Notes: a model not told the origin generated them from the letters alone. A stretch of DNA of 64,000 nt from Blastococcus carthaginiensis (GCF_030731085.1 NZ_JASNFN010000001.1:434001-498000), one strand, 5' to 3'. Positions 39,500 through 57,445 are shown, counted from the first letter of the stretch. Program-made: numbers and translations.

Positions 39500-40310
39500 C
39501 GCCCAGGACGACCGCGCCGTGGGCGACCGGCCCAGCCCCTCGCCGAGGACCCGGTCGGTGGCCGGCGCCCGCCCCTCCCCGCGGCCCCGCGTCGCGGGGA
39601 GCCGGCGCGAGCGCAGCGGGGGCGAGCCGGTGGCGGAGGCCGCGACGCCGACGAGAGGGGGCGTGGCGGCGCCCGCGGCGGACCCCGGCCGTTCCTCGTC
39701 CACGGCGCGGCCCCGGTCGCGACGGGCAGCGGGCGCACCCGGCGCGGCCGCGGGCCCGGCCGCCCGGCCGGCCCGGCGGCGGATCCCCGCGACCGTCCTG
39801 GCTCTCGCGCTGCTGGCAGCCGTGGCCGCGGCGGGGATCGGGGGGCTCCTGTGGCAGCGATCGAACCCCGCCCACGTCGATCCGTCGATCTTCGCCGCCG
39901 CGCGCAGCGGCATCGAGGCCGTCTACGCCTACGACCACGAGGACTCCGAGGGCAGCGTCCAGCGCAAGCTGGACGCCCTGACCGGCGACCTGCGCGAGCA
40001 GTACGAACGCGACCTCTCCCAGGGCGGCATCATCGACACCTACGAGCAGGTGTCGGCGACGACCCGCTACGAGGTCCTCGACGTCGGGCTCCAGCAGGTC
40101 AACGACGCCCAGGACACCGCGACGCTCGTCGTCTTCGGCCAGTACGTCGTCGAGTCGGTCAACAGCGGCACCCAGCCGGCCCCGGAGGGGTCGGAGTGCC
40201 AGGTGACGCCCGAGGGTGCGCAGTCCTGCGTCCAGACGGTGCAGGTCCGCCTGGTCCAGGTGGACGACGACTGGAGGATCAGCGAGCTGACGCTGCTCAC
40301 CACCAGCTGA
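39492..40310 (+). CDS. Mce-associated membrane protein (Mas/Mam type), second
   Basis: The 272-residue paralogue of the preceding protein has a long basic/Pro/Ala-rich cytoplasmic N-terminus (about 100 residues), one membrane helix (about 100-120) and a domain with YDHEDSEGSVQRKLDALTGD and VQVRLVQVDDDWRISELTLL at the C-terminus. It is the last gene of the mce operon. Mas proteins are thought to stabilise the transporter (family knowledge). Confidence 0.78.
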   Translation: MSDAQDDRAVGDRPSPSPRTRSVAGARPSPRPRVAGSRRERSGGEPVAEAATPTRGGVAAPAADPGRSSSTARPRSRRAAGAPGAAAGPAARPARRRIPATVLALALLAAVAAAGIGGLLWQRSNPAHVDPSIFAAARSGIEAVYAYDHEDSEGSVQRKLDALTGDLREQYERDLSQGGIIDTYEQVSATTRYEVLDVGLQQVNDAQDTATLVVFGQYVVESVNSGTQPAPEGSECQVTPEGAQSCVQTVQVRLVQVDDDWRISELTLLTTS

Positions 40311-40492
40311 CGGCCCCGCCCAGCGGCCCGCGCCGAGCGTGCGAGGCGTGAGAAGGGTGGGGGTCCTCCTGGGCGTGGCGGTCCCACGGAGGCGGCGCCG
40401 CTGTCATCATGGGTGCGGCGCACGCCCTGCCGGCCCCTCCGTGGGCCGCGCGACCCGCAGGTGTAGCACCGGTCGCACCGGTGACCCCGACG
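40311..40492. other. Non-coding region upstream of the rpoB promoter
   Basis: No gene is seen. A 10-bp inverted repeat, CCCACGGAGG (40383-40392) and CCTCCGTGGG (40436-40445), has a 43-base spacer and may mark the end of the mce transcript or an operator. No canonical short-loop terminator was found after the mce operon. Confidence 0.3.
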
Positions 40493-40521
40493 TGGACACC
40501 GCGCTCCGGTAGGGGTAGGGT
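40493..40521 (+). promoter_or_regulatory. Promoter of rpoB-rpoC
   Basis: TGGACA (40493-40498) and TAGGGT (40516-40521) form a -35/-10 pair with a 17-base spacer. This is the best promoter match in the window. It would give a transcript with a leader of about 195 bases before rpoB. Confidence 0.7.
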
Positions 40522-40723
40522 CTCCTGTTGCGCTGCCCTCTGACTGCCTGCCCGCCGAGACGGGTCACGACGGGTGCCCGGGAATCACCCGGGCCACTCC
40601 CGCGCTGACCTGTCCGGCGAGCGATCGCGGCCGTCGCGGACAGCCTCGCCATCACCGACGACGACCCAGGACGACCCCGCAGCCCACCGCCCGCACGTCG
40701 TGAGGTCCTTGGAAGGACGCATC

Positions 40724-44230
<3,507 letters not shown>

Positions 44231-44237
44231 TCGGCCG

Positions 44238-44269
44238 CCGGCCGGCCCTGAGCAGTCGGGGCCGGCCGG
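44238..44269 (+). other. Hairpin in the rpoB-rpoC intergenic region
   Basis: CCGGCCGGCCC (44238-44248) pairs perfectly with GGGCCGGCCGG (44259-44269) across a 10-base loop. It begins 8 bases after the rpoB stop. There is no T-run and rpoC has no obvious promoter of its own, so the hairpin may be a partial terminator, pause or RNase site rather than a full stop. Confidence 0.55.
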
Positions 44270-44323
44270 CCACCAACTCCAAGTCATGGAAGCGAAGCAC
44301 TAGCCCCTGAAAGGGGTCACACC

Positions 44324-48229
<3,906 letters not shown>

Positions 48230-48247
48230 CACCCCATAGGTGACGAC

Positions 48248-48287
48248 AGGGCCCCCAGATCCGAGTCCGGATCTGGGGGCCCTTTCG
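48248..48287 (+). terminator. Intrinsic terminator of the rpoBC operon
   Basis: A perfect 16-bp stem, AGGGCCCCCAGATCCG (48248-48263) with its complement (48268-48283), has the 4-base loop AGTC and is followed by TT. It lies 18 bases after the rpoC stop. It is the strongest intrinsic terminator in the window. Confidence 0.9.
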
Positions 48288-48396
48288 TGTTGTTCGGTCA
48301 CCCGGCACCCGGCCGGGGACGGCACTCGCTCGGCGTGGCCCTGGCGCGGGGCCCGGAGGGTCCCCGGCAGGGACATGGGCTGGGCTCAGCGGCGGC

Positions 48397-48441
48397 CGGG
48401 ACGGCTCCTGGCCGCGGTGTCGTCCGGAGGACGACAGATCA
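48397..48441. repeat. Single copy of the hairpin repeat at the 3' end of the luciferase-like gene
   Basis: CCGGGACGGCTCCTGGCCGCGGTG followed by TCGTCCGGAGGACGA matches the block at 12279-12320 and 12363-12380, which also reads GACGGC..TTGGCCGCGGTG then CGTCCGGAGGACG. Here only one full hairpin unit is present, and it again ends right at the stop codon of a minus-strand gene (TGA 48441-48439). Confidence 0.65.
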
Positions 48442-49479
48442 GGCAGCGAGGCGCTTCATCGTCTCGACGGTGCGCAGGCGGGCCTCGCGGCTGCCGTCCA
48501 GCGGCTGCAGCATCAGCGTCGTGACCCCGGCCTCGGCGAACGCGGCGATCCGCTCGGCGACGTAGCCCTCCGGGCCGATGAGCGATGACGCCCGCACGAG
48601 CTCGTCGGGCACCGCGGCGGCCGCCTCGTCCTTCTTCCCGTCCAGGTAGAGGTCCTGGATCGTCTTCGCTTCGGCCTCGTAGCCGTACCGGACGGCGAGG
48701 TCGTTGTAGAAGTTCTTGCCGCGGGCCCCCATGCCGCCGATGTACAGGGCGAGCGCGGGCCGCACGAGGTCCAGCAGCCCCTCGACGTCGTCCCCGATCG
48801 CCACCGGCACCCCGGTGATCACCTGCAGGTCGCCCAGCGCGGCGTCGCGCTTGGCCTTGCCGGCCGCCAGCGAGTCACCCCACACCGAGGCGGCCTTCTC
48901 GGGCACGAAGAAGATCGGCTCCCACGCCTCGGCGATCTCGGCGGCCAGCTCGACGTTCTTGGGGCCGAGGGCCGCGAGCATCACCGGGATCCGCTCGCGG
49001 ACCGGGGTGTTGATCAGCTTGAGCGGCTTGCCCAGGCCGGTGCCCTGCTCGGCCGGCAGCGGGATCGAGTACTTCTTCCCCTCGTGCTGCAGCCGCTCGC
49101 GGCGCCACACCTGGCGGCAGATCTCGACGATCTCCCGGGTGCGCTGCAGCGGGGCGTCGTAGGGGAGGCCGTGCCAGCCCTCGATGACCTGCGGGCCGGA
49201 GGCGCCGAGGCCGAGCGTGAACCGGCCGCCGGAGACGAAGTCCAGCCCGGCCGCGGTCATGGCCGTCAGCGCCGGGGTGCGGCTGTAGATGGGCAGGATG
49301 CCGCTGAGCAGCTCCACGCGCTCGGTCACCGCCGCGAGATAGCCCAGCTGGCTCACCGCGTCGAAGGTGTAGACCTCGGCCACCATGGCGAGGTCGAGGC
49401 CGGCGGACTCCAGGTCGCGGATCTCCGCCGCCGTCTCCTGGAAACCGCCGCTGTAGCTGGCCTGGATGCCGATCCGCAC
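48439..49479 (-). CDS. Luciferase-like monooxygenase-fold oxidoreductase (probably F420-dependent)
   Basis: The 346-residue LLM-class protein starts MRIGIQASYSGGFQETAAEI and has AMVAEVYTFDAVSQLGYLAA, RFTLGLGASGPQVIEGWHG and LGPKNVELAAEIAEAW. These match actinobacterial TIM-barrel oxidoreductases that mostly use coenzyme F420; the substrate is unknown. GTG 49479 with GAGGAGCGCAC upstream was chosen; the 64 extra upstream residues are low-complexity. It is transcribed convergently towards rpoC, and its stop is followed by the hairpin repeat. Confidence 0.85.
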   Translation of the reverse strand: MRIGIQASYSGGFQETAAEIRDLESAGLDLAMVAEVYTFDAVSQLGYLAAVTERVELLSGILPIYSRTPALTAMTAAGLDFVSGGRFTLGLGASGPQVIEGWHGLPYDAPLQRTREIVEICRQVWRRERLQHEGKKYSIPLPAEQGTGLGKPLKLINTPVRERIPVMLAALGPKNVELAAEIAEAWEPIFFVPEKAASVWGDSLAAGKAKRDAALGDLQVITGVPVAIGDDVEGLLDLVRPALALYIGGMGARGKNFYNDLAVRYGYEAEAKTIQDLYLDGKKDEAAAAVPDELVRASSLIGPEGYVAERIAAFAEAGVTTLMLQPLDGSREARLRTVETMKRLAA

Positions 49480-49651
49480 GTGCGCTCCTCTGCTCCGCGG
49501 CGCCACCGTTGGCGCCCACCGCACGGTAGCGGTCGCCGCGCGGGGGAGCGGGGGAGCTGTCGCGGCCTCCCGGACGGCGGTAGTCTCCCGTCCACCCCGG
49601 CCTGCGCCGGTCCCTCCGGTCGACGTGTCGACCGGTGTGAGGGACCCGGCT

Positions 49652-49680
49652 TTGACCACCTGTTCGGGCACGGGTATCGT
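49652..49680 (+). promoter_or_regulatory. Promoter of the str operon (rpsL)
   Basis: TTGACC (49652-49657) and TATCGT (49675-49680) have a 17-base spacer. The predicted transcript has a leader of about 310 bases before rpsL. That leader holds no convincing gene; a short hairpin GAGGT/ACCTC is visible around 49742-49757. The flanking 49480-49651 contains a small inverted repeat (GGCGCCA/TGGCGCC, 49499-49516) close to the start of the opposing luciferase-like gene. Confidence 0.65.
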
Positions 49681-50001
49681 GGTCAGCCGTGCCCAGGGTG
49701 TCCTGGGCCTGCTCCCGTTCGCGGTGCGCCTGGGTGATCAGAGGTGGCAAACCTCCTGGTCGCCGGGGACCACCTCCCGGCCCCGCCGGAAGGTGGCGCC
49801 GCCGGGGTCGCGAGGGGCAACCGAACTCGGTCTGACGTCGGACCGGTCCGGGGGAGGGCAACACGCCCGACCGCGTGGACCGGACGTGGAACACGACCGG
49901 GGTCGGGGAGGTTCCGATCAGGGGCCGGCACCCCAGCACCACCCGCAGAGCAGCAAACAGACGAGCACCACCCCAGCGCAGGTAGGAGATCCAGGCCACC
50001 C

Positions 50002-50376
50002 ATGCCCACGATCAACCAGCTGGTCCGCAAGGGCCGCGAGGACAAGGTCGAGAAGACCAAGACCCCGGCGCTGAAGGGTTCGCCCCAGCGTCGCGGAGTC
50101 TGCACGCGCGTGTACACGACGACGCCGAAGAAGCCGAACTCGGCGCTGCGCAAGGTCGCTCGCGTCCGCCTGACCAGTGGCATCGAGGTGACCGCCTACA
50201 TCCCGGGCGTCGGCCACAACCTGCAGGAGCACTCGATGGTGCTCGTGCGCGGCGGTCGCGTGAAGGACCTGCCCGGCGTGCGCTACAAGATCATCCGCGG
50301 CTCGCTGGACACCCAGGGTGTCCGCAACCGCAAGCAGGCTCGCAGCCGCTACGGCGCGAAGAAGGAGAAGAGCTAA
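50002..50376 (+). CDS. rpsL: 30S ribosomal protein S12
   Basis: The 124-residue product starts MPTINQLVRKGREDK and has TTTPKKPNSALRKVARVRL and VRGGRVKDLPGVRYK. K43 and K88, the sites of streptomycin-resistance mutations, are both wild type. ATG 50002 was chosen because it gives the universal S12 N-terminus; GTAGGAGA lies upstream. The stop shares one base with the rpsG start (TAATG). Confidence 0.98.
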   Translation: MPTINQLVRKGREDKVEKTKTPALKGSPQRRGVCTRVYTTTPKKPNSALRKVARVRLTSGIEVTAYIPGVGHNLQEHSMVLVRGGRVKDLPGVRYKIIRGSLDTQGVRNRKQARSRYGAKKEKS

Positions 50377-50846
50377 TGCCGCGCAAGGGCCCCGCGCCGA
50401 AGCGTCCGCTGGTCGCCGACCCGGTGTACCAGTCGCCGCTGGTCACCCAGCTGGTGAACAAGGTGCTGGTCGACGGCAAGCGCTCGGTCGCCGAGGCGAT
50501 CGTCTACGGCGCCCTCGAGGGTGCCCGCGCCAAGACCGACACCGACCCGGTCGTCACGCTCAAGCGCGCGCTGGACAACGTCAAGCCGGCCCTCGAGGTC
50601 CGCAGCCGCCGCGTCGGTGGTGCGACCTACCAGGTCCCGGTCGAGGTCCGCGCCTCGCGCAGCACCACGCTCGGCCTCCGCTGGCTCATCCAGTACAGCC
50701 GCGCCCGCCGCGAGAAGACGATGACCGAGCGCCTGATGAACGAGCTGCTCGACGCGAGCAACGGTCTGGGTGCCGCCGTCAAGCGGCGCGAGGACACCCA
50801 CAAGATGGCCGAGTCGAACAAGGCCTTCGCGCACTACCGCTGGTAA
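50376..50846 (+). CDS. rpsG: 30S ribosomal protein S7
   Basis: The 156-residue product has the S7 hallmarks MPRKGPAPKRPLVADPVYQS, EVRSRRVGGATYQVPVEVR and KMAESNKAFAHYRW. It nucleates assembly of the 30S head. It is translationally coupled to rpsL. Two small hairpins lie in the 93-base gap before fusA. Confidence 0.98.
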   Translation: MPRKGPAPKRPLVADPVYQSPLVTQLVNKVLVDGKRSVAEAIVYGALEGARAKTDTDPVVTLKRALDNVKPALEVRSRRVGGATYQVPVEVRASRSTTLGLRWLIQYSRARREKTMTERLMNELLDASNGLGAAVKRREDTHKMAESNKAFAHYRW

Positions 50847-50939
50847 CCACCAGCGCCCGCCGTCGGCGGGACTACCGGGGCGCTTCTGGATGTCGTAGCC
50901 CCGGCACCCGCACACGGACCAGATCCAAGAGGAGAAGCA

Positions 50940-53039
<2,100 letters not shown>

Positions 53040-53046
53040 CCGGAAT

Positions 53047-53064
53047 GCGGGCGGTTCCGCCCGC
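53047..53064 (+). other. Short hairpin between fusA and tuf
   Basis: GCGGGCG (53047-53053) pairs with CGCCCGC (53058-53064) around a GTTC loop, 7 bases after the fusA stop. It may cause partial termination or processing; the tuf gene could also have its own promoter in the remaining 68 bases, but none stands out. Confidence 0.4.
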
Positions 53065-53132
53065 GCTCCCCGAGCACAGCCCGCAACCCCCAGAGCACGC
53101 ACCACCTGCGTAACCACGAGGAGAGGAACCCA

Positions 53133-54326
53133 GTGGCCAAGGCCAAGTTCGAGCGGACCAAGCCGCACGTCAACATCGGCACCATCGGGCACATCGACCA
53201 CGGCAAGACGACGCTGACCGCGGCGATCACCAAGGTCCTGCACGACAAGTACCCGGACCTCAACGAGGCGTCCGCCTTCGACCAGATCGACAAGGCGCCC
53301 GAGGAGAAGGCCCGCGGCATCACGATCTCGATCGCGCACGTCGAGTACCAGACGGAGAACCGTCACTACGCGCACGTCGACTGCCCCGGGCACGCCGACT
53401 ACATCAAGAACATGATCACCGGTGCGGCGCAGATGGACGGCGCGATCCTCGTGGTCGCCGCCACCGACGGCCCGATGCCGCAGACCAAGGAGCACGTCCT
53501 CCTGGCCCGTCAGGTCGGCGTCCCCTACATCGTCGTCGCGCTGAACAAGGCCGACATGGTCGACGACGAGGAGATCCTGGAGCTCGTCGAGCTCGAGGTC
53601 CGCGAGCTGCTCTCCGAATACGAGTTCCCGGGCGACGACGTCCCCGTGGTCCGCGTCTCGGCGCTGAAGGCCCTCGAGGGCGACGCCGAGTGGGGCGACA
53701 AGCTCATGGAGCTGATGAACGCCGTCGACACCGCGATCCCCGAGCCGGAGCGCGAGATCGACAAGCCGTTCCTCATGCCCGTCGAGGACGTCTTCACGAT
53801 CACCGGCCGTGGCACCGTCGTCACGGGTCGCGTCGAGCGCGGCATCGTCAAGGTCTCCGAGGAGATCGAGATCGTCGGTATCCGCGAGGGTTCGACGAAG
53901 ACGACCGTCACCGGCGTCGAGATGTTCCGCAAGCTGCTCGACCAGGGCCAGGCCGGCGACAACGTGGGCCTGCTCCTCCGTGGCATCAAGCGCGAGGACG
54001 TGGAGCGCGGCCAGGTCGTCGTGAAGCCCGGCTCGATCACCCCGCACACCAACTTCGAGGGTTCGGTCTACATCCTCTCGAAGGACGAGGGTGGCCGTCA
54101 CACGCCGTTCTTCAACAACTACCGTCCCCAGTTCTACTTCCGGACGACGGACGTGACGGGCGTCGTGACCCTGCCCGCCGGCACCGAGATGGTCATGCCG
54201 GGCGACAACACCGAGATGACGGTGGAGCTCATCCAGCCCATCGCCATGGAGGAGGGTCTCCGGTTCGCCATCCGCGAGGGTGGCCGTACCGTGGGCGCCG
54301 GGCGCGTCACCAAGATCATCAAGTAA
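53133..54326 (+). CDS. tuf: Elongation factor Tu
   Basis: The 397-residue GTPase has G1 GHIDHGKT (residues 19-26), RGITISIAHVEYQT, G3 DCPGHADY and G4 NKADMVDD, followed by the beta-barrel domains with GRGTVVTGRVERG and FFNNYRPQFYFRTTDVTG. It delivers aminoacyl-tRNA to the ribosome. The GTG at 53133 has GAGGAGAGGAA upstream. It is the last gene of the str operon and is followed by a strong hairpin. Confidence 0.98.
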   Translation: MAKAKFERTKPHVNIGTIGHIDHGKTTLTAAITKVLHDKYPDLNEASAFDQIDKAPEEKARGITISIAHVEYQTENRHYAHVDCPGHADYIKNMITGAAQMDGAILVVAATDGPMPQTKEHVLLARQVGVPYIVVALNKADMVDDEEILELVELEVRELLSEYEFPGDDVPVVRVSALKALEGDAEWGDKLMELMNAVDTAIPEPEREIDKPFLMPVEDVFTITGRGTVVTGRVERGIVKVSEEIEIVGIREGSTKTTVTGVEMFRKLLDQGQAGDNVGLLLRGIKREDVERGQVVVKPGSITPHTNFEGSVYILSKDEGGRHTPFFNNYRPQFYFRTTDVTGVVTLPAGTEMVMPGDNTEMTVELIQPIAMEEGLRFAIREGGRTVGAGRVTKIIK

Positions 54327-54335
54327 CACCCTGAC

Positions 54336-54365
54336 GGGCGGCGGCCGGGGATCCGGCCGCCGCCC
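54336..54365 (+). terminator. Terminator after tuf
   Basis: A perfect 13-bp stem, GGGCGGCGGCCGG (54336-54348) with CCGGCCGCCGCCC (54353-54365), has the 4-base loop GGAT and begins 9 bases after the tuf stop. It separates the str operon from the S10 cluster. Confidence 0.8.
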
Positions 54366-54477
54366 GGCCCAGGGCTGCGCGCGCCCGCCGCCGGCGCCCC
54401 CCCCGGGTCGTCGGACCCACCGGGTCAGCAGACCCACTTGATCTTTCACAACCGATCGGCAGGAGCGAGAACAGGCG

Positions 54478-54783
54478 ATGGCGGGACAGAAGATCCGCAT
54501 CCGGCTGAAGGCCTACGACCACGAGGCCATCGATGCCTCGGCGCGGCGCATCGTGGACACGGTGACGAAGACCGGAGCGCGCGTCGTCGGCCCGGTGCCG
54601 CTGCCGACGGAGAAGAACGTGTACGCCGTGATCCGGTCTCCGCACAAGTACAAGGACTCCTTCGAGCACTTCGAGATGCGGACCCACAAGCGGCTCATCG
54701 ACATCCTCGACCCGACGCCGAAGACGGTCGACGCGCTCATGCGCATCGACCTGCCGGCCTCGGTCGACGTCAACATCCAGTAA
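54478..54783 (+). CDS. rpsJ: 30S ribosomal protein S10
   Basis: The 101-residue product (MAGQKIRIRLKAYDHEAIDA, PLPTEKNVYAVIRSPHK, FEMRTHKRLIDI) is standard S10/NusE, which also takes part in transcription antitermination. It is the first gene of the S10 cluster. GGCAGGAGCGAG precedes the ATG. A promoter must lie between the tuf terminator and the gene, but no clear pair was identified. Confidence 0.98.
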   Translation: MAGQKIRIRLKAYDHEAIDASARRIVDTVTKTGARVVGPVPLPTEKNVYAVIRSPHKYKDSFEHFEMRTHKRLIDILDPTPKTVDALMRIDLPASVDVNIQ

Positions 54784-54798
54784 GGGCAGTCAGCAGAC

Positions 54799-55464
54799 AT
54801 GGCGAGCACATTTCGTGGTCTCCTCGGCGAGAAGCTGGGGATGACCCAGGTTTTCGACGAGAACAACCGCCTCGTGCCGGTGACCGTCGTCAAGGCGGGC
54901 CCGTGTGTGGTGACCCAGGTGCGCACCCCCGAGGTCGACGGCTACTCCGCCGTCCAGCTCGGGTTCGGTGAGATCGACCCGCGCAAGGTGAACCGTCCCG
55001 AGGGCGGGCACTTCACCAAGGCGGGCGTGACGCCGCGGCGCCACCTGGTGGAGCTGCGCACCTCCGACGCGGGGAGCTACACGGTCGGCCAGGAGCTGAC
55101 CACCGAGGTGTTCGACGGCGTCGCGAAGGTCGACGTCATCGGCACCAGCAAGGGCAAGGGCACCGCCGGCGTCATGAAGCGTCACGGCTTCAAGGGCCTC
55201 GGGGCGGCGCACGGCACCCAGCGCAAGCACCGGTCGCCGGGCTCCATCGGTGGCGCCTCGACGCCGGGCCGCGTCTTCAAGGGCCTGCGCATGGCCGGCC
55301 GCATGGGTGCGGTCAAGACCACGACCCTGTCGCTGGTCGTCCACAAGGTGGACGCCGAGCGCGGTCTGCTGCTGATCAAGGGCGCCATCCCCGGCCCGAA
55401 GGGCGGCCTCGTGCTCGTCCGTTCGGCCGTCAAGGGCGGCCCCGTGGGGAGTGACGACAAGTGA
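54799..55464 (+). CDS. rplC: 50S ribosomal protein L3
   Basis: The 221-residue product has FRGLLGEKLGMTQVFDENNR, GVMKRHGFKGLGAAHGTQRK and GRMGAVKTTTLSL. The central extension reaches the peptidyl-transferase centre. The stop overlaps rplD by four bases (GTGA). Confidence 0.98.
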   Translation: MASTFRGLLGEKLGMTQVFDENNRLVPVTVVKAGPCVVTQVRTPEVDGYSAVQLGFGEIDPRKVNRPEGGHFTKAGVTPRRHLVELRTSDAGSYTVGQELTTEVFDGVAKVDVIGTSKGKGTAGVMKRHGFKGLGAAHGTQRKHRSPGSIGGASTPGRVFKGLRMAGRMGAVKTTTLSLVVHKVDAERGLLLIKGAIPGPKGGLVLVRSAVKGGPVGSDDK

Positions 55465-56237
55465 CCTCATCGACCGAGACGCGCACCGACCGCCAGGTCG
55501 ACGTCCGCACCCCGGCGGGGGAGACCTCCGGCAGCGTCACGCTGCCCGGTGAGCTCTTCGACGCCAGCGCGAACGTCTCCCTGATGCACCAGGTCGTCGT
55601 CGCCCAGCTGGCTGCCGCCCGCCAGGGCACGCACGCCACGAAGACGCGGGGCCAGGTCAGTGGTGGTGGCGCCAAGCCGTACCGCCAGAAGGGCACCGGC
55701 CGCGCCCGCCAGGGCTCGACCCGCGCGCCGCAGTTCGCCGGCGGTGGCACCGTCCACGGCCCGCAGCCGCGCAACTACGAGCAGAAGACCCCGAAGAAGA
55801 TGAAGGCCGCCGCCCTGCGCGGTGCCCTCTCCGACCGGGCCCGCGAGGGCCGGGTGCACGTGGTCTCCGCGTTCGTCGACGGCGACGCCCCGAAGACGAA
55901 GGCCGCCCTCGCGACGCTGAACGCCGTCACCCAGGCCAAGCGCGTCCTCGTGGTCCTCGACCGCGACGACGTCCTCAACTGGGTGAGCCTGCGCAACGTG
56001 CCCGAGGTGCACCTGATCGAGGCCGGTCAGCTCAACACCTACGACGTGCTCGTGTCCGACGAGGTGATCTTCACCGAGACGGCGCTGGCGGAGTTCGTGG
56101 CGGGCCCGGCCAAGGGCAAGCGCTTCGGCGCCGACCTGCCCGACCTCGCCACCCACGAGATCCCGGGTGGCATCCCGTCCATCGCCCCCGCCGCCGGCGA
56201 GGGCACCGTCGAAGAGACCACCGAGGAGAAGGCATGA
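55461..56237 (+). CDS. rplD: 50S ribosomal protein L4
   Basis: The 258-residue protein has the L4 exit-tunnel loop TRGQVSGGGAKPYRQKGTGR ARQGSTRAP and NYEQKTPKKMKAAALRGAL. It is longer than E. coli L4 (201) owing to a C-terminal Gly/Glu tail of about 40 residues. Starts with GTG overlapping rplC and ends ATGA into rplW. Confidence 0.97.
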   Translation: MTSSTETRTDRQVDVRTPAGETSGSVTLPGELFDASANVSLMHQVVVAQLAAARQGTHATKTRGQVSGGGAKPYRQKGTGRARQGSTRAPQFAGGGTVHGPQPRNYEQKTPKKMKAAALRGALSDRAREGRVHVVSAFVDGDAPKTKAALATLNAVTQAKRVLVVLDRDDVLNWVSLRNVPEVHLIEAGQLNTYDVLVSDEVIFTETALAEFVAGPAKGKRFGADLPDLATHEIPGGIPSIAPAAGEGTVEETTEEKA

Positions 56238-56536
56238 GCGTCCGCGACCCCCGGGACGTCCTGCTCGCCCCGGTCATCTCCGAGAAGAGCTACGGCCTGC
56301 TCGACGGCAACCAGTACACGTTCATCGTGCGGCCGGATGCCAACAAGACGCAGATCAAGATCGCGGTCGAGCAGATCTTCAAGGTGAAGGTCCTCGGCGT
56401 GAACACGATCAACCGCCAGGGCAAGCGCAAGCGCAGCCGCGGCGCGCAGATGGGCAAGCGCAAGGACACCAAGCGCGCCATCGTCTCCGTGGCTGCCGGC
56501 GACCGCATCGAAATCTTCGGTGGTCCCGGCGCCTGA
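56234..56536 (+). CDS. rplW: 50S ribosomal protein L23
   Basis: The 100-residue product has DVLLAPVISEKSYGLLDGNQ, FIVRPDANKTQIKIAVEQIF and VNTINRQGKRKRS. L23 lies at the tunnel exit and is a docking site for trigger factor and SRP. It overlaps rplD by four bases. Confidence 0.98.
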   Translation: MSVRDPRDVLLAPVISEKSYGLLDGNQYTFIVRPDANKTQIKIAVEQIFKVKVLGVNTINRQGKRKRSRGAQMGKRKDTKRAIVSVAAGDRIEIFGGPGA

Positions 56537-56580
56537 CGCGCCGGAACCGTTCGGACCAGAGATAGAGGACTGAGTCAGCA

Positions 56581-57414
56581 ATGGCTATCCGCAAGTACAA
56601 GCCGACGACGCCGGGCCGCCGCGGCTCCAGCGTCGCCGACTTCGCCGAGGTCACGCGAGACCACCCCGAGAAGTCGCTGGTCCGACCGCTGCACGGTCGT
56701 GGCGGGCGCAACGTGCACGGGAAGGTCACCGCTCGTCACCAGGGCGGTGGTCACAAGCGCGCGTACCGGGTGATCGACTTCCGCCGGGCCGACAAGGACG
56801 GCGTGCCGGCCAAGGTCGCGCACATCGAGTACGACCCCAACCGCACGTCGCGGATCGCGCTCCTGCACTTCGCCGACGGCGAGAAGCGCTACATCATCGC
56901 GCCGGCGCGGCTGAAGCAGGGCGACGTGGTCGAGTGCGGCCCCGCGGCCGACATCAAGCCGGGCAACAATCTGCCGCTGCGGAACATCCCCGTCGGCACC
57001 GTGGTTCACGCCATCGAGCTCCGTCCCGGTGGCGGCGCGAAGATCGCCCGGTCCGCGGGTACCAGCGTCCAGCTGGTCGCCCGTGAGGGCCGGTTCGCCC
57101 AGCTGCGCATGCCGTCGGGCGAGATCCGCAACGTCGACGTGCGCTGCCGCGCGACCGTCGGCGAGGTGGGCAACGCCGAGCAGTCGAACATCAACTGGGG
57201 CAAGGCCGGCCGCATGCGGTGGAAGGGCAAGCGCCCGACCGTCCGCGGTGTCGCCATGAACCCGGTGGACCACCCGCACGGTGGTGGTGAGGGCAAGACC
57301 TCCGGTGGTCGCCACCCGGTGAACCCGAAGGGCAAGCCGGAGGGCCGGACGCGCAAGCGGAAGGCCAGTGACGCCCTGATCGTGCGCCGCCGGCGCGCCA
57401 ACAAGAAGCGCTGA
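56581..57414 (+). CDS. rplB: 50S ribosomal protein L2
   Basis: The 277-residue product has KPTTPGRRGSSVADFAEVTR, the conserved GRGGRNVHGKVTARHQGGGH and GVAMNPVDHPHGGGEGKTSG, including the active-centre His. L2 is needed for subunit joining and peptidyl transfer. It follows rplW after 44 bases containing a GAGGACTGAGTCAGCA leader. Confidence 0.98.
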   Translation: MAIRKYKPTTPGRRGSSVADFAEVTRDHPEKSLVRPLHGRGGRNVHGKVTARHQGGGHKRAYRVIDFRRADKDGVPAKVAHIEYDPNRTSRIALLHFADGEKRYIIAPARLKQGDVVECGPAADIKPGNNLPLRNIPVGTVVHAIELRPGGGAKIARSAGTSVQLVAREGRFAQLRMPSGEIRNVDVRCRATVGEVGNAEQSNINWGKAGRMRWKGKRPTVRGVAMNPVDHPHGGGEGKTSGGRHPVNPKGKPEGRTRKRKASDALIVRRRRANKKR

Positions 57415-57445
57415 GCCCGGGTAACCGGCGGTAGAGGAGAGCCGA

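Noticed and set aside
49480..49671. 64-residue N-terminal extension of the luciferase-like protein
   Set aside because: The extension is low-complexity, whereas GTG 49479 has a good ribosome-binding site and gives the family N-terminus.
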